From JAWLGW01 sp964569055 (GTDB lineage: Bacteria > Planctomycetota > J058): a stretch of DNA of 27,111 bases. Location: assembly GCA_964569055.1 (NCBI GenBank), contig CAZMSZ010000054.1, positions 1-27,111 of the forward strand, read 5' to 3'. Each line of letters begins with the position of its first letter. The first letter of the stretch is position 1. Position numbers and translations under genes: made by a program. Positions 8,806-16,444 of the stretch are shown here, in pieces. The notes beneath the pieces were generated by a model, which saw only the letters and a program-made list of their open reading frames with translations, was not told where the DNA came from and did no database searches.

Positions 8806-10929
8806 TCAGGGGAAGAAGGAGAGGGCATAGGCCGTCTCGAACACCACCACGAGCACCACGTCCTCCGGCGGCCGCTCGCGCGGGCCGAACCGAAGCTCGA
8901 TCCGCTCGCGAGCCTCGGCCGCGAGGATCCGCCCGTCGCGGTAGGTCACCTGACCGGAGGCCTGCCGCGTCTCGTCGTCGGCGACCCACGCCAGCAGCGT
9001 GGCGTCGGGCGCTGCCCGCCGCTCCACCTCGCGGACCAGCGGGCTCGACTCGCCGAAGCGGGGCTCGAGCCCGAACTGCGTCAGGGCGCCGCCGACCACG
9101 GCGCGCAGCTGGGCGATCAGGTCGACCGACTCGCGCAACTGCCAGCGCTCGCCGCGTGCGTCGCCGGGCAGCGCGAGGAACACCTTCTCGAGCGCGGCCC
9201 GCATCAGGGGCGGCGAGTTGAACCCCGCGAGCTCATACAGGCCCGGTTGCAGGCCGCGCTCGGCGGCGACCGCGGTCACGTGCCACTGGATCACCTGCGT
9301 CCCGTCGACCCGGAGCACCGCGCCCGTCCGCGGGTCGAGCCGCACCGTCATCCGCTTGCCGAGCGCGGCGGCGAACGGGCTGTCCGCGCCGTCGCGATCC
9401 GAGCGGTAGTCCACCTTCCCGAGGTCGGTGTGGCGGACGACCGCCAGCGCGTCGATCACGAGCTCCGCGTCGAGCCCCGACCCGGACGCCTCGAGCACCT
9501 CGAAGGTGAACCCGAGCTCCATCGAGACCTCGCCGGTCAGCGGGTTGGTCCCGACCGGCCCCGGCTCCTGATTGGGCGGCGCGGCCCACTGCCGTCCGCG
9601 CACGGCGAGGACGCCTCGCGCCCGCTCGCCGCGCGCGAGCCGGAGGTGCAGCGCGGGTCCTGGGGGCGGCGGCGGCTCGGGCGGGGCGGGCTCCGGCGGA
9701 GCCGGCTGCGGCGCGCCGCTCGAGCTCACCGCCGCCACGCCGCGCGGCGCATCCGCGGGGGGTGCCGGCGGCGCGCCGCCGCCGAGCGACCAGGCGAGGC
9801 CGAGCAGCAGCGCCGCCGCGAGCGCGCCGACCGCCAGCCCGAGCGCGACGGGCGCGCGGCGGGTCGGCGGAGCGACGGCGCGCGGCGCGGGCTGCGTCTC
9901 GAGCGCCTCCGCCAACGCGCCAGCCGAGCCGTAGCGCTCGCCCGGCTCCTTGGCGAGGCAGCGCAGGCAGATCGCCTCGAGCTGCGGCGGGACCGCGGGC
10001 GCCAGCTCCCGCGGCGGGCGCGGCGCCTCGCTCACCACGCGCGTGAGCACCTCGAGGGTCGTGCTCCCGGCGAACGGCGGCACGCCGGTCAAGCAGTGAT
10101 ACAGGATCGCGCCGAGGCCGTACACCTCGGCGCGCGCGTCGACCTCGCGGTGCACCCCACGCGCCTGCTCCGGCGCCATGTAGGCCGGGGTGCCGATCAG
10201 GTCGCCGGTGCGGGTCAGCGCGCTCACCTCGCTCGCGACGCGCGCCAGCCCGAAGTCGACCAGCTTGGGCGCGCCCGCCTCGTCGAACAGCACGTTCGCG
10301 GGCTTGAGGTCCCGGTGGAGCACGCCGTGCCCGTGGACGTGCGCGAGCCCGCGCGCCAGCGCCGCCACCAGCCCCGCCGCCTCCTCCGGCGGCAAGGGCC
10401 CGCGCCGCAGCCGCTGCGCGAGGTCCCCGCCGGAGGCGAGGTCCTGCACCAGGTACAGGTGCGTCGCCGTCTCGCCGGCGCTGTGCACGCGCACCACGTT
10501 GGGATGCGCGTCCACGCGCGCCTGCGCCTCGCCCTCGCGCAAGAAGCGCTGCTTGAGCTCGGGCTCCGCCTGCTGCGGGAGCGTCTTGATCGCGTAGCGG
10601 CCGCCGCTCTCGACGTGCTCTCCGAGCCACACCGCGCCCATGGCGCCGCGCCCCAACGACTTCAGCAGGCGGAACGGCCCCAGCTGGGGCCCCATGCTCT
10701 CGCCGCTCCAGGCCAGCGTCTCGCCATCGTCCTGCGGGGCGGTGATCCGCGCGAGCTCGTCGGACTCGATGTGCCCGCGCGAGACGAGGCTCGCCGCCAG
10801 CGACTCGCCCCCACCCCGCGCCTCGACGAGCAGCCGCTGCAGCACCGGCAGCGCGACGCGCCCCTGCGCGTGCAGCAAGCGCGCCAGGCGCGTGTCGGTC
10901 CCGTCATCCCGCGGCAGGGGGTCGCTCAC
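8806..10929 (-). CDS. Membrane Ser/Thr protein kinase with DUF6263-like C-terminal domain
   Basis: A 707-residue protein from the GTG at 10929, preceded by GGGGGG; the frame stays open far upstream, but similarity ends here. Residues about 10-65 carry two helical units (RLARLLHAQGRV and LAASLVSRGHIESDELA) resembling type II secretion ATPase N-domains. The kinase domain is at about 80-340: GRGAMGAVW, YAIKTLP, VLHRDLKPANVLF, DFGLARV, GTPAYMAPEQA, GLGAILYHCLTGVPPFAG. A transmembrane segment lies at about 360-384, then a Pro-rich linker, then about 270 residues outside. These include GKRMTVRLDPRTGAVLRVDG, characteristic of DUF6263-like proteins, and end in a hydrophobic strand (VLVVVFETAYALSFFP). 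It is probably a receptor kinase whose ligand is unknown. Confidence 0.92.
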   Translation of the reverse strand: MSDPLPRDDGTDTRLARLLHAQGRVALPVLQRLLVEARGGGESLAASLVSRGHIESDELARITAPQDDGETLAWSGESMGPQLGPFRLLKSLGRGAMGAVWLGEHVESGGRYAIKTLPQQAEPELKQRFLREGEAQARVDAHPNVVRVHSAGETATHLYLVQDLASGGDLAQRLRRGPLPPEEAAGLVAALARGLAHVHGHGVLHRDLKPANVLFDEAGAPKLVDFGLARVASEVSALTRTGDLIGTPAYMAPEQARGVHREVDARAEVYGLGAILYHCLTGVPPFAGSTTLEVLTRVVSEAPRPPRELAPAVPPQLEAICLRCLAKEPGERYGSAGALAEALETQPAPRAVAPPTRRAPVALGLAVGALAAALLLGLAWSLGGGAPPAPPADAPRGVAAVSSSGAPQPAPPEPAPPEPPPPPGPALHLRLARGERARGVLAVRGRQWAAPPNQEPGPVGTNPLTGEVSMELGFTFEVLEASGSGLDAELVIDALAVVRHTDLGKVDYRSDRDGADSPFAAALGKRMTVRLDPRTGAVLRVDGTQVIQWHVTAVAAERGLQPGLYELAGFNSPPLMRAALEKVFLALPGDARGERWQLRESVDLIAQLRAVVGGALTQFGLEPRFGESSPLVREVERRAAPDATLLAWVADDETRQASGQVTYRDGRILAAEARERIELRFGPRERPPEDVVLVVVFETAYALSFFP

Positions 10930-10980
10930 GCCCCCCCAGCGTAGCCTCCCGGCCTCGCCCCCGGTTGCGACCCTGGGCAA

Positions 10981-11019
10981 TCGGAATCGGAATCGGAGTC
11001 GGAATCCGACTCCGAGTCG
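10981..11019. repeat. GGARTC tract with an 11-bp-arm dyad
   Basis: Units of GGAATC/GGAGTC run into their own reverse complement. Arms TCGGAGTCGGA (10993-11003) and TCCGACTCCGA (11005-11015) are perfectly complementary around a single A at 11004. It sits in the 141-base gap between the divergent kinase (10929) and YdjM-like (11071) genes, where it could serve as a symmetric binding site. Confidence 0.8.
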
Positions 11020-11070
11020 CTCCCGCGCCCGGGAGCTCGCTTCGCCGCAGCCACGAGTACATTCGGGCTC

Positions 11071-12162
11071 ATGGATCCCGTCACCCACACCCTCTGCGGC
11101 CTCGCGCTCGCTCGAGCGGGCGGCGATCGGCATGGGCCGCTCGCCACGCCGACCTTGGTGATCGCGGCGAACCTGCCGGACATCGACATCGTCGGCTCGC
11201 CGATCGGCCGCGCCTGGTACCTCCTGCACCACCGCGGGATCACGCACTCGCTGGTGGGGCTCGCGGGGCTCTCGGTGGCGCTCGCGGGAGGGATGTGGCT
11301 GATCGGGCGACGACGGGCCGACCCGCCGCGTCTCCGCGCGCTGTGGGGCCTGGCCGCGGTCGGCCTGCTCTCGCACCTGGTCCTGGACGGGCTCAACGTC
11401 TACGGGGTCCGCCCGCTGCTCCCCTTCTCCGACGCGAAGGTCTACGGGGACGTGGCCGCCATCGTCGACCCCTGGATGTGGCTGGCCCTGGCGACGGCCT
11501 GCGTGCTCGGCGGCGCTCCGCCCAAGCCCGACCTGCGCCGTGAGCTCCCCTGGTGGGCCTTCGCCGCGCTCGCGACCGTGGCGCTCCTCTCCAACGGCCG
11601 CACCCCACCCGCGCTCGCGCTGCTGTGGACGCCCGCCATGATCGCCGCCCTGATCGCGCGCCGACGCGGTCTGCCGGCCGTCCCGGGCAGGCGGCGCCTC
11701 GCCGCGCGCGCGGCGATCGGGGCGATGGCGCTCTACTTGATCACCCTCGGCGGGCTCGATCGCCTGGCGGACGGACAGGCGCGGGCGCGGGTCGCCGAGC
11801 GCGCGGGCGCGCCCGTGACGGCCTCGGCCACGCATCCCGGCTTCGGCGTGCCGTGGCGACTCCGCTCGGTCGTGGCCACCGAGCGCGCCCTGACGCTGGT
11901 CGAGGTCGACCTGCTCTCGGGGACGACCGCGCTGGGCCCGACGCTCGCACGCAACCTCGACGACCCCGCGCTCCCCGCCCTGGCGGAGACCTACGAGCAC
12001 CGGGCCTGGCGATCGTTCGCCCGGTTGCCCTTCGTGGCGCGCACCCTCAGCGGCCACCTGGTCCTGGGGGATGGCCGCTACAGCCTGCGCGACGAGCGCT
12101 CGGCCGCGCGCCCCGAGGCCGAGTGGTGCAACCTCGTCGTCCCGCTCCCGCCGGCGGAGTAG
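11071..12162 (+). CDS. YdjM/DUF457-type membrane protein (annotated as metal-dependent hydrolase)
   Basis: A 363-residue protein. The N-terminal half fits the YdjM/PF04307 family: DPVTHTLCGLAL at the start, ANLPDIDIVGS, HHRGITHSLVGLAGL and SHLVLDGLNVYGVRPLLPFSD, which supply the conserved His and Asp residues. Four to five hydrophobic segments lie between about residues 60 and 225. The last 130 residues form a soluble, Arg-rich domain (LRSVVATERALTLVEVDLLS) consistent with the C-terminal part seen in larger homologs. The family is labelled metal-dependent hydrolase from its motifs; I know of no settled substrate. The ATG at 11071 directly precedes the family N-terminus. The gene stands alone, bounded by the GGARTC dyad upstream and hairpins downstream. 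Confidence 0.87.
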   Translation: MDPVTHTLCGLALARAGGDRHGPLATPTLVIAANLPDIDIVGSPIGRAWYLLHHRGITHSLVGLAGLSVALAGGMWLIGRRRADPPRLRALWGLAAVGLLSHLVLDGLNVYGVRPLLPFSDAKVYGDVAAIVDPWMWLALATACVLGGAPPKPDLRRELPWWAFAALATVALLSNGRTPPALALLWTPAMIAALIARRRGLPAVPGRRRLAARAAIGAMALYLITLGGLDRLADGQARARVAERAGAPVTASATHPGFGVPWRLRSVVATERALTLVEVDLLSGTTALGPTLARNLDDPALPALAETYEHRAWRSFARLPFVARTLSGHLVLGDGRYSLRDERSAARPEAEWCNLVVPLPPAE

Positions 12163-12182
12163 GCTGCGCGCGCGAGACGGAA

Positions 12183-12285
12183 GCGGGAGCGCGTGGGCAA
12201 GGATTGCTCGTCGTGAGACGAAGCGCTCCCGCCCGCCGAGGCCGGCGCGAGCGGCGGTTACCGCGCCGGCCCGCGCGGCCCGCGG
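12183..12285. other. Run of three hairpins between the YdjM-like and HhH genes
   Basis: First stem: GCGGGAGCGC (12183-12192) with GCGCTCCCGC (12223-12232), enclosing a smaller hairpin TCGTC-GTGA-GACGA (12208-12221). Second stem: GGCCGGCGCG (12240-12249) with CGCGCCGGCC (12262-12271), loop 12 bases. Third: CCGCG/CGCGG at about 12271-12285. The first may end the YdjM-like transcript (stop 12162), though it lacks a T-run. All three could instead form a structured leader for the gene at 12305. Confidence 0.5.
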
Positions 12286-12304
12286 CGTGCGCGCGCGGGG
12301 TCCC

Positions 12305-12679
12305 GTGCGCAGCCACGACGGCACGTTCTACTTCGTGAGCGAGGTGCGCGTCCTCGCCGCGATCCTCGCGCTCGCGACGCTCCTGCTCGCGGTCCGGTGG
12401 GTCGAGCTCGAGCGCCGCCCCGCGCCCAGCGTAGGCCTCGAGGTCTCGCCGGGCGCCCGGGTCGACCTCAACCACGCCTCGCTCGACGCGCTGACCGTCC
12501 TGCCCGGCGTGGGCCGGGTCGGCGCGGCGCGGCTCATCACCGGTCGGCCATACCGCGCCTGGGAGGACGTCGAGCGCCAGGTCGGCGCGGGCGTCGCCGA
12601 GCGGCTCCGGGGTTGGGCCACGATCGGGGACTCGCCCAGCGACGGTCAGAGCGCAGCCAGCTCGCGCCCGCCCCGCTGA
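12305..12679 (+). CDS. ComEA-like helix-hairpin-helix protein, membrane anchored
   Basis: A 124-residue protein from the GTG at 12305, which has GGGG just upstream; GTG at 12335 is an alternative. A hydrophobic segment lies at about residues 13-30 (VRVLAAILALATLLLAVRW). Then comes one ComEA-type helix-hairpin-helix region: VDLNHASLDALTVLPGVGRV followed by GAARLITGRPYRAWEDVERQ. The Asn/Ala/Leu and LPGVG signature is the family hallmark. In competent bacteria ComEA binds incoming double-stranded DNA in the periplasm and works with a PilQ secretin. The next gene encodes a secretin, which is suggestive, but other competence genes are absent here, and HhH proteins of this size also occur without any link to uptake. 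Confidence 0.75.
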   Translation: MRSHDGTFYFVSEVRVLAAILALATLLLAVRWVELERRPAPSVGLEVSPGARVDLNHASLDALTVLPGVGRVGAARLITGRPYRAWEDVERQVGAGVAERLRGWATIGDSPSDGQSAASSRPPR

Positions 12680-12693
12680 GCGCGGAGGTCCCG

Positions 12694-12711
12694 CGACCCC
12701 CCGTGGGGTCG
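12694..12711 (+). terminator. Hairpin after the HhH gene
   Basis: CGACCCC and GGGGTCG pair perfectly around CCGT, 15 bases past the stop at 12679. The position suits a terminator, but no T-run follows, so it may act only with Rho or stabilise the 3' end. Confidence 0.45.
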
Positions 12712-12817
12712 AGCAGCCTCCCTCGACACGAGCACACCAGGAGTTGCGACGAGCTCGGGCCCGCTGCGCGCTTTGCGAGGAGCGCGATCGCACCCAGCCG
12801 AGCCCGCCGGAGCTTGC

Positions 12818-14185
12818 ATGCACCGCCATCTCCTCTCGTTCGTCGCGTCGTTGGCCATCGGCTGCTCGGGGTGCGCCACGGAGCCGACGCGACGTCCGAT
12901 CGAGGAGCTGTATCGCGAGGCGCTGGCGCAGATGCGCGTGCGCGACGATCCGGCCGAGGTGGCCGCTCGGAGCGCGACGGCGAGCGGGATCGTGACGCGC
13001 TGCCCCGAGCTCCCGGCGGACCTCCTCGGCCCCGCGCCCGACCCGGGCGAGCCGCGCGTGAGCGACGTGTTCCTCGAGACCGACGTCCGCCAGGCCATCG
13101 AGAGCTTGGCGCTGCAAGCCGGCGCGCAGGTCCTGATCGACGAGGTGGTGCGCGGCACGGTCACGGCGACCGTGGAGGACGAGCCGCTCGGCGCGGTGAT
13201 CCGTCGCCTGCTCCTGCCCCTCGGCTATCACGTCCGCCGGGTCGGCGCCGCCTACTTCGTCGGCTCGGCCGACCCGAACACGGCGCTGTTCGCCTACCTG
13301 GCGGAGTCGTTCGAGTACCGCCCCCAGCACGTCGCGGCGTCGGACCTCGTCGCGGCCCTCGGCCCGCAGAGCGCGCCGCTCCTCCGCCAGATCGCCGACC
13401 GCAACCTGATCCTGGTGCGCGGGCCGCGCGAGGTCGCGCGCCGGATCCTCGAGGAGCTCGCGCGGCTCGACCGCCCCGTCCCGCAGGTCGTGCTCGAGGC
13501 GATCGTGTGCGCCTACTCGCCCGAGGACCGCTTCGAGTTCGGCCTCGACGTCGGCGGCGGCTACGAGGTCGGCGGCCAGGACTTCGTGAACGGCGCGCTC
13601 CGCAACTTGACCGGGGCCGCGACCTTCGGGCCGGCGGGGGTCAAGGGCCTCGAGACGTTCGACTTCGCGTCCGTCTACCTGCGCGCCCTCGAGCACGAGG
13701 GCTACGTGAGCGTGCGGGCCGCGCCGCGCGTCATGGCGCAGGACGGGCAGCGCGCCGTGATCACGATCGGCGAGGAGACGTACTTCACGATCGGAGACGG
13801 CAACAACCTGGTGCAGCGCCTCGAGCCGGTGCAGACCGGGATCATGCTCAACATCGTCCCGCGGATCCGCGGCAACCGCGTCACCGTCGAGATCGAGCGC
13901 GCCGAGGTCAGCGACCAGGTGCGCCCTTCGGAGATCGTGTCCACCTCGCGCGACGCCCGGCTCCCGACCGTCAACACGCGCCGCGTCTCGACCACCGTCC
14001 ACGTCCAGGACGGGCAGACGATCGTGATCGGCGGCCTGGTCCAGCGGCGCGTCGTCGACCGCGTCGTCAAGGTCCCGATCCTCGGTGACCTCCCCCTGCT
14101 CGGCCTCCTGTTCCAGCGCCTCGACCGGCGCGAGGTCGAGGTCGAGGTCGCGATCTTCCTGTCCCCGCGCATCGTGAGGAGCTGA
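12818..14185 (+). CDS. Secretin family outer-membrane protein, probable lipoprotein
   Basis: A 455-residue protein. The start ATG at 12818 has CCGGAG seven bases upstream. The N-terminus (LLSFVASLAIGC) looks like a lipoprotein signal with Cys near residue 16. Residues about 70-215 form STN/secretin-N-like modules (DVRQAIESLALQAGAQVLID and RNLILVRGPREVARRILEEL). The secretin homology domain spans about 220-455, with VQTGIMLNIVPRI, TRRVSTTVHVQDGQTIVIGG and the signature VPILGDLPLLGLLFQ. It is shorter than GspD or PilQ, with few N-domains. Secretins form large outer-membrane gates for type II and III secretion, type IV pili and filamentous phage. No cognate ATPase or platform protein is in the window. 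It leads directly into the chaperone-like gene, three bases apart. Confidence 0.92.
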   Translation: MHRHLLSFVASLAIGCSGCATEPTRRPIEELYREALAQMRVRDDPAEVAARSATASGIVTRCPELPADLLGPAPDPGEPRVSDVFLETDVRQAIESLALQAGAQVLIDEVVRGTVTATVEDEPLGAVIRRLLLPLGYHVRRVGAAYFVGSADPNTALFAYLAESFEYRPQHVAASDLVAALGPQSAPLLRQIADRNLILVRGPREVARRILEELARLDRPVPQVVLEAIVCAYSPEDRFEFGLDVGGGYEVGGQDFVNGALRNLTGAATFGPAGVKGLETFDFASVYLRALEHEGYVSVRAAPRVMAQDGQRAVITIGEETYFTIGDGNNLVQRLEPVQTGIMLNIVPRIRGNRVTVEIERAEVSDQVRPSEIVSTSRDARLPTVNTRRVSTTVHVQDGQTIVIGGLVQRRVVDRVVKVPILGDLPLLGLLFQRLDRREVEVEVAIFLSPRIVRS

Positions 14186-14188
14186 ACC

Positions 14189-15781
14189 GTGAGAGCGCCG
14201 ATCCTCCTGGTGTTCGCCGCCCTGAGCGTCACCCTCGTCCCCCGAGCCGCGCGCGCCCAAGCCGCCCTGAAGGGTGAGCTCGACGTCGCGCCCCGCGGCT
14301 GGCAGGTCGCGCCGCTGCGCCTCCCCGTGGCGGGCCGCCCGAATCAACGGATCCCCTTCGAGCTGACCGTCACGTCGACCGACCGCACCACGCGCCAGCT
14401 CGAGGTCCGAGTCGTGCGGCTCGAGCAGCAGGAGTCCGGCACGATCGGCTTCGCGGCGGGTGAACCGCACCTGTTGAGCGTGTCGCTCGACGGGCCGGCG
14501 CGGGTCTCGGTGGCGCCGGGAGCCACACTGCGCCTGCGCGGCCACGTGCGCCCCGCCCCCCAGGGCCCCGCGTTTCGCGCCTTCGGAGTGCTCGTCTCCG
14601 AGGCGTCCGCCGCCCCTCGCGCGAGCTCGAGTCGCAACCCGACGCGCACCTCGCTCGGCGTCCAGTTCGCGACCCGCTACCTGTGCCGCGTCGAGGTCGA
14701 GGTCAACGGCGCGCGCCGCCCCCAGCTCTCACAGGTCGTGCTGGAGCGCGGCGCCTTGGTCGACCGCCAGGGCCGCGCCGAGGCGCGGGTCCATCTCGCC
14801 AACCCGTCCGACGCGATCATCGCGTTCGAGGTCGACGCCCAGCTGTTCGAGGCCGAGTCGGGCCGGCGCGTCGGGCCCAGCTTCCCGCTGGTCCTGCCGA
14901 TCAAGGAGAACCGCGCGGGCCCGCTCCGCACCGGGGCCCGCTGCTACCCCGGGGCGCGCCTCCGGCTCGGGGCGCTCCTGCCCGAACCGATCCTGCCGGG
15001 CCGCTACCGCCTCGTGGCGACGCTGCGCTCGGGGCGCGAGCGCTCGCGGGGCGAGTTCGAGGTGGTGGTCGGCCCGGACGACTTCCCCGCCCAGGCGGCG
15101 ATCACCCCGCGCGTGGTGGCCTCGGTGACCATCGCGCCGCCGCGGCTCGAGCTGAGCGTCGCGCGAGGTGGCCGGCGGATGGAGCCGCTCGTGCTCGAGA
15201 ACCACGGCGACGTGGCCGTGCACCTCACCCTCGCCGCCGTCGCTCGCGAGGGCGGCGAGCCGGTGGGCGACCTGGTGGTGCGGCCCGCCCGCCTCACGCT
15301 GGCCCCCGGCACGTCCCGGCGGGCCGCGGTGATCTACACCGGACGCGGCGACCTCGCGGCGCACCGCTACGGGGAGCTGAGCGTCCGGGTCGAGCCCGAG
15401 GACGGCTCCGTCGGCGGCGAGCAGCGCGTGACCGTGGCGGTCCTCGGACACGACGGGGAGCCGGCGCGACCGCTCCTGAGCGCGCTCGAGCCGCTCGAGC
15501 TCACCGGCGTCCCCGCCTTCCGCCTGTCGGTGCGCAACGCCGGCGGGACGCACCTCCCGCTCGAGGCCCGCCTGTCCGTGCGCGACGCCTACGGCCGCGC
15601 CCTGGAGGAGGTCCCCGCCGGCTTCGGCGCCTGGCTCCTCCCCGGCGACGCCGCGCCGCTCGTGTTCCGTCTGGCCCGCCCCCTCCCGCCTGGCACCTAC
15701 TCCGTCGACGTGCAGCTCTCGGCGGGACCCGGCGCGGCTCCCCTCACCGCGGCGCGCCGCTGGACCGTGCCGGCCTCCTGA
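14189..15781 (+). CDS. Secreted protein of tandem Ig-like (PapD-like) domains
   Basis: A 530-residue protein from the GTG at 14189, with GAGGAG nine bases upstream. The signal peptide ends near residue 25 (LVPRAARAQA). The mature part appears to be about four beta-sandwich domains. Those starting near residues 30 and 305 look like the N-terminal domain of pilus chaperones (for example SVTIAPPRLELSVARGG, then PLVLENHGDVAVHLTLAAV, then RLTLAPGTSRRAAVIYTGRG). The other two are Ig-like domains closing with strands such as GTYSVDVQLSAG. This is at least twice the length of a classical PapD chaperone. Its place between a secretin and secreted beta-rich subunits suggests a periplasmic chaperone or a structural linker; no enzymatic residues are seen. 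The domain call rests on pattern, not on a search. Confidence 0.75.
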   Translation: MRAPILLVFAALSVTLVPRAARAQAALKGELDVAPRGWQVAPLRLPVAGRPNQRIPFELTVTSTDRTTRQLEVRVVRLEQQESGTIGFAAGEPHLLSVSLDGPARVSVAPGATLRLRGHVRPAPQGPAFRAFGVLVSEASAAPRASSSRNPTRTSLGVQFATRYLCRVEVEVNGARRPQLSQVVLERGALVDRQGRAEARVHLANPSDAIIAFEVDAQLFEAESGRRVGPSFPLVLPIKENRAGPLRTGARCYPGARLRLGALLPEPILPGRYRLVATLRSGRERSRGEFEVVVGPDDFPAQAAITPRVVASVTIAPPRLELSVARGGRRMEPLVLENHGDVAVHLTLAAVAREGGEPVGDLVVRPARLTLAPGTSRRAAVIYTGRGDLAAHRYGELSVRVEPEDGSVGGEQRVTVAVLGHDGEPARPLLSALEPLELTGVPAFRLSVRNAGGTHLPLEARLSVRDAYGRALEEVPAGFGAWLLPGDAAPLVFRLARPLPPGTYSVDVQLSAGPGAAPLTAARRWTVPAS

Positions 15782-15802
15782 GTCGCTTCGGCCTGGTCGG
15801 TC

Positions 15803-15820
15803 GCGGGGCGCGCGCCCCGC
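15803..15820. promoter_or_regulatory. Perfect 18-bp palindrome before the subunit gene
   Basis: GCGGGGCGC and GCGCCCCGC abut exactly, 22 bases after the chaperone-like stop and 71 bases before the subunit ATG. Partly complementary flanks (CTGGTCGG and CCGGTCCAG) could lengthen the stem. In RNA it would form a very stable stem with a small loop, suited to partial termination, 3'-end protection or processing. No T-run follows. Confidence 0.55.
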
Positions 15821-15890
15821 CCGGTCCAGCGCCGCTCACCCTGCCCTCGCTTCTCGTTCGTCAATCCTGATCAACCCTGGAGTCTTCACC

Positions 15891-16424
15891 ATGACCAAGC
15901 TGAACCTCGCTCCCGCCCTCATCCTCGCGCTCGCGTTCGGGCTGCTCGCCCGCCCGGCCGAGGCCGCGATCGACACCCAGGACTACACGGTGACGGTCAG
16001 CTCGACCCTCACGATCACGGCGCCGGCCGCCGCGCTGATCACCCACGACGGCGGCGACGCCAACCAGGCCTTCACCTCGCAGGACTGGACCATCGCCTGC
16101 AACGACCCCCTGGGGAGCACGGTCCAGTTCGGCGTCAGCGCTCCCTTCACGCACACCACCGACGCGTCCTACCAGGCCGACGTCAAGCTCGACCTCGCGC
16201 TCGGCACCGTGGACGGGGCCGCCAACTGGACCGTCGGCACCGCGACCGACACCACCGACCACGCCAACGCCACGCCCGATCCGGCCGCGATGGTGAGCGC
16301 GAGCTCGACCGCCGCCGGCGACGCCACGCTCTCGCTGACCGTCACCTTCGTGCAGTCCGACTTCTCGGTCCTGGCGGCCGGCGACTACGCGGTCACCGTC
16401 ACCGGCACGATCACGGCCAACTAG
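15891..16424 (+). CDS. Secreted beta-rich subunit, DUF4402/spore-coat-U-like
   Basis: A 177-residue protein with a clear signal peptide (LALAFGLLARPAEA, cleavage before AIDTQ). The mature part is rich in Thr, Asp, Ala and Val with alternating hydrophobic residues, typical of a beta-sandwich. It ends with AAGDYAVTVTGTITAN, like the closing strand of fimbrial-type DUF4402 or spore-coat-U subunits. Only one cysteine remains after the signal, so a conserved disulfide is unlikely. The ATG at 15891 has CTGGAG nine bases upstream. The protein at 17395-17862 shares the C-terminal pattern and is a probable paralog. By position after the chaperone-like gene and a strong palindrome, it is a good candidate for the major, highly expressed component of a surface structure. 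Confidence 0.75.
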   Translation: MTKLNLAPALILALAFGLLARPAEAAIDTQDYTVTVSSTLTITAPAAALITHDGGDANQAFTSQDWTIACNDPLGSTVQFGVSAPFTHTTDASYQADVKLDLALGTVDGAANWTVGTATDTTDHANATPDPAAMVSASSTAAGDATLSLTVTFVQSDFSVLAAGDYAVTVTGTITAN

Positions 16425-16444
16425 CTCGCGCCGGGCAGATCACC

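Noticed and set aside
8806..12324. Extension of the DUF6263-type kinase to 1172 residues
   Set aside because: The added part crosses the hexamer dyad and the divergent YdjM-like gene and is compositional noise; the GTG at 10929 with a G-rich ribosome binding site is the sensible start.
12818..14185. Secretin as part of a full type II secretion or type IV pilus operon
   Set aside because: No ATPase, platform protein or prepilin genes are in the window, and the neighbours are Ig-like and beta-sandwich proteins.
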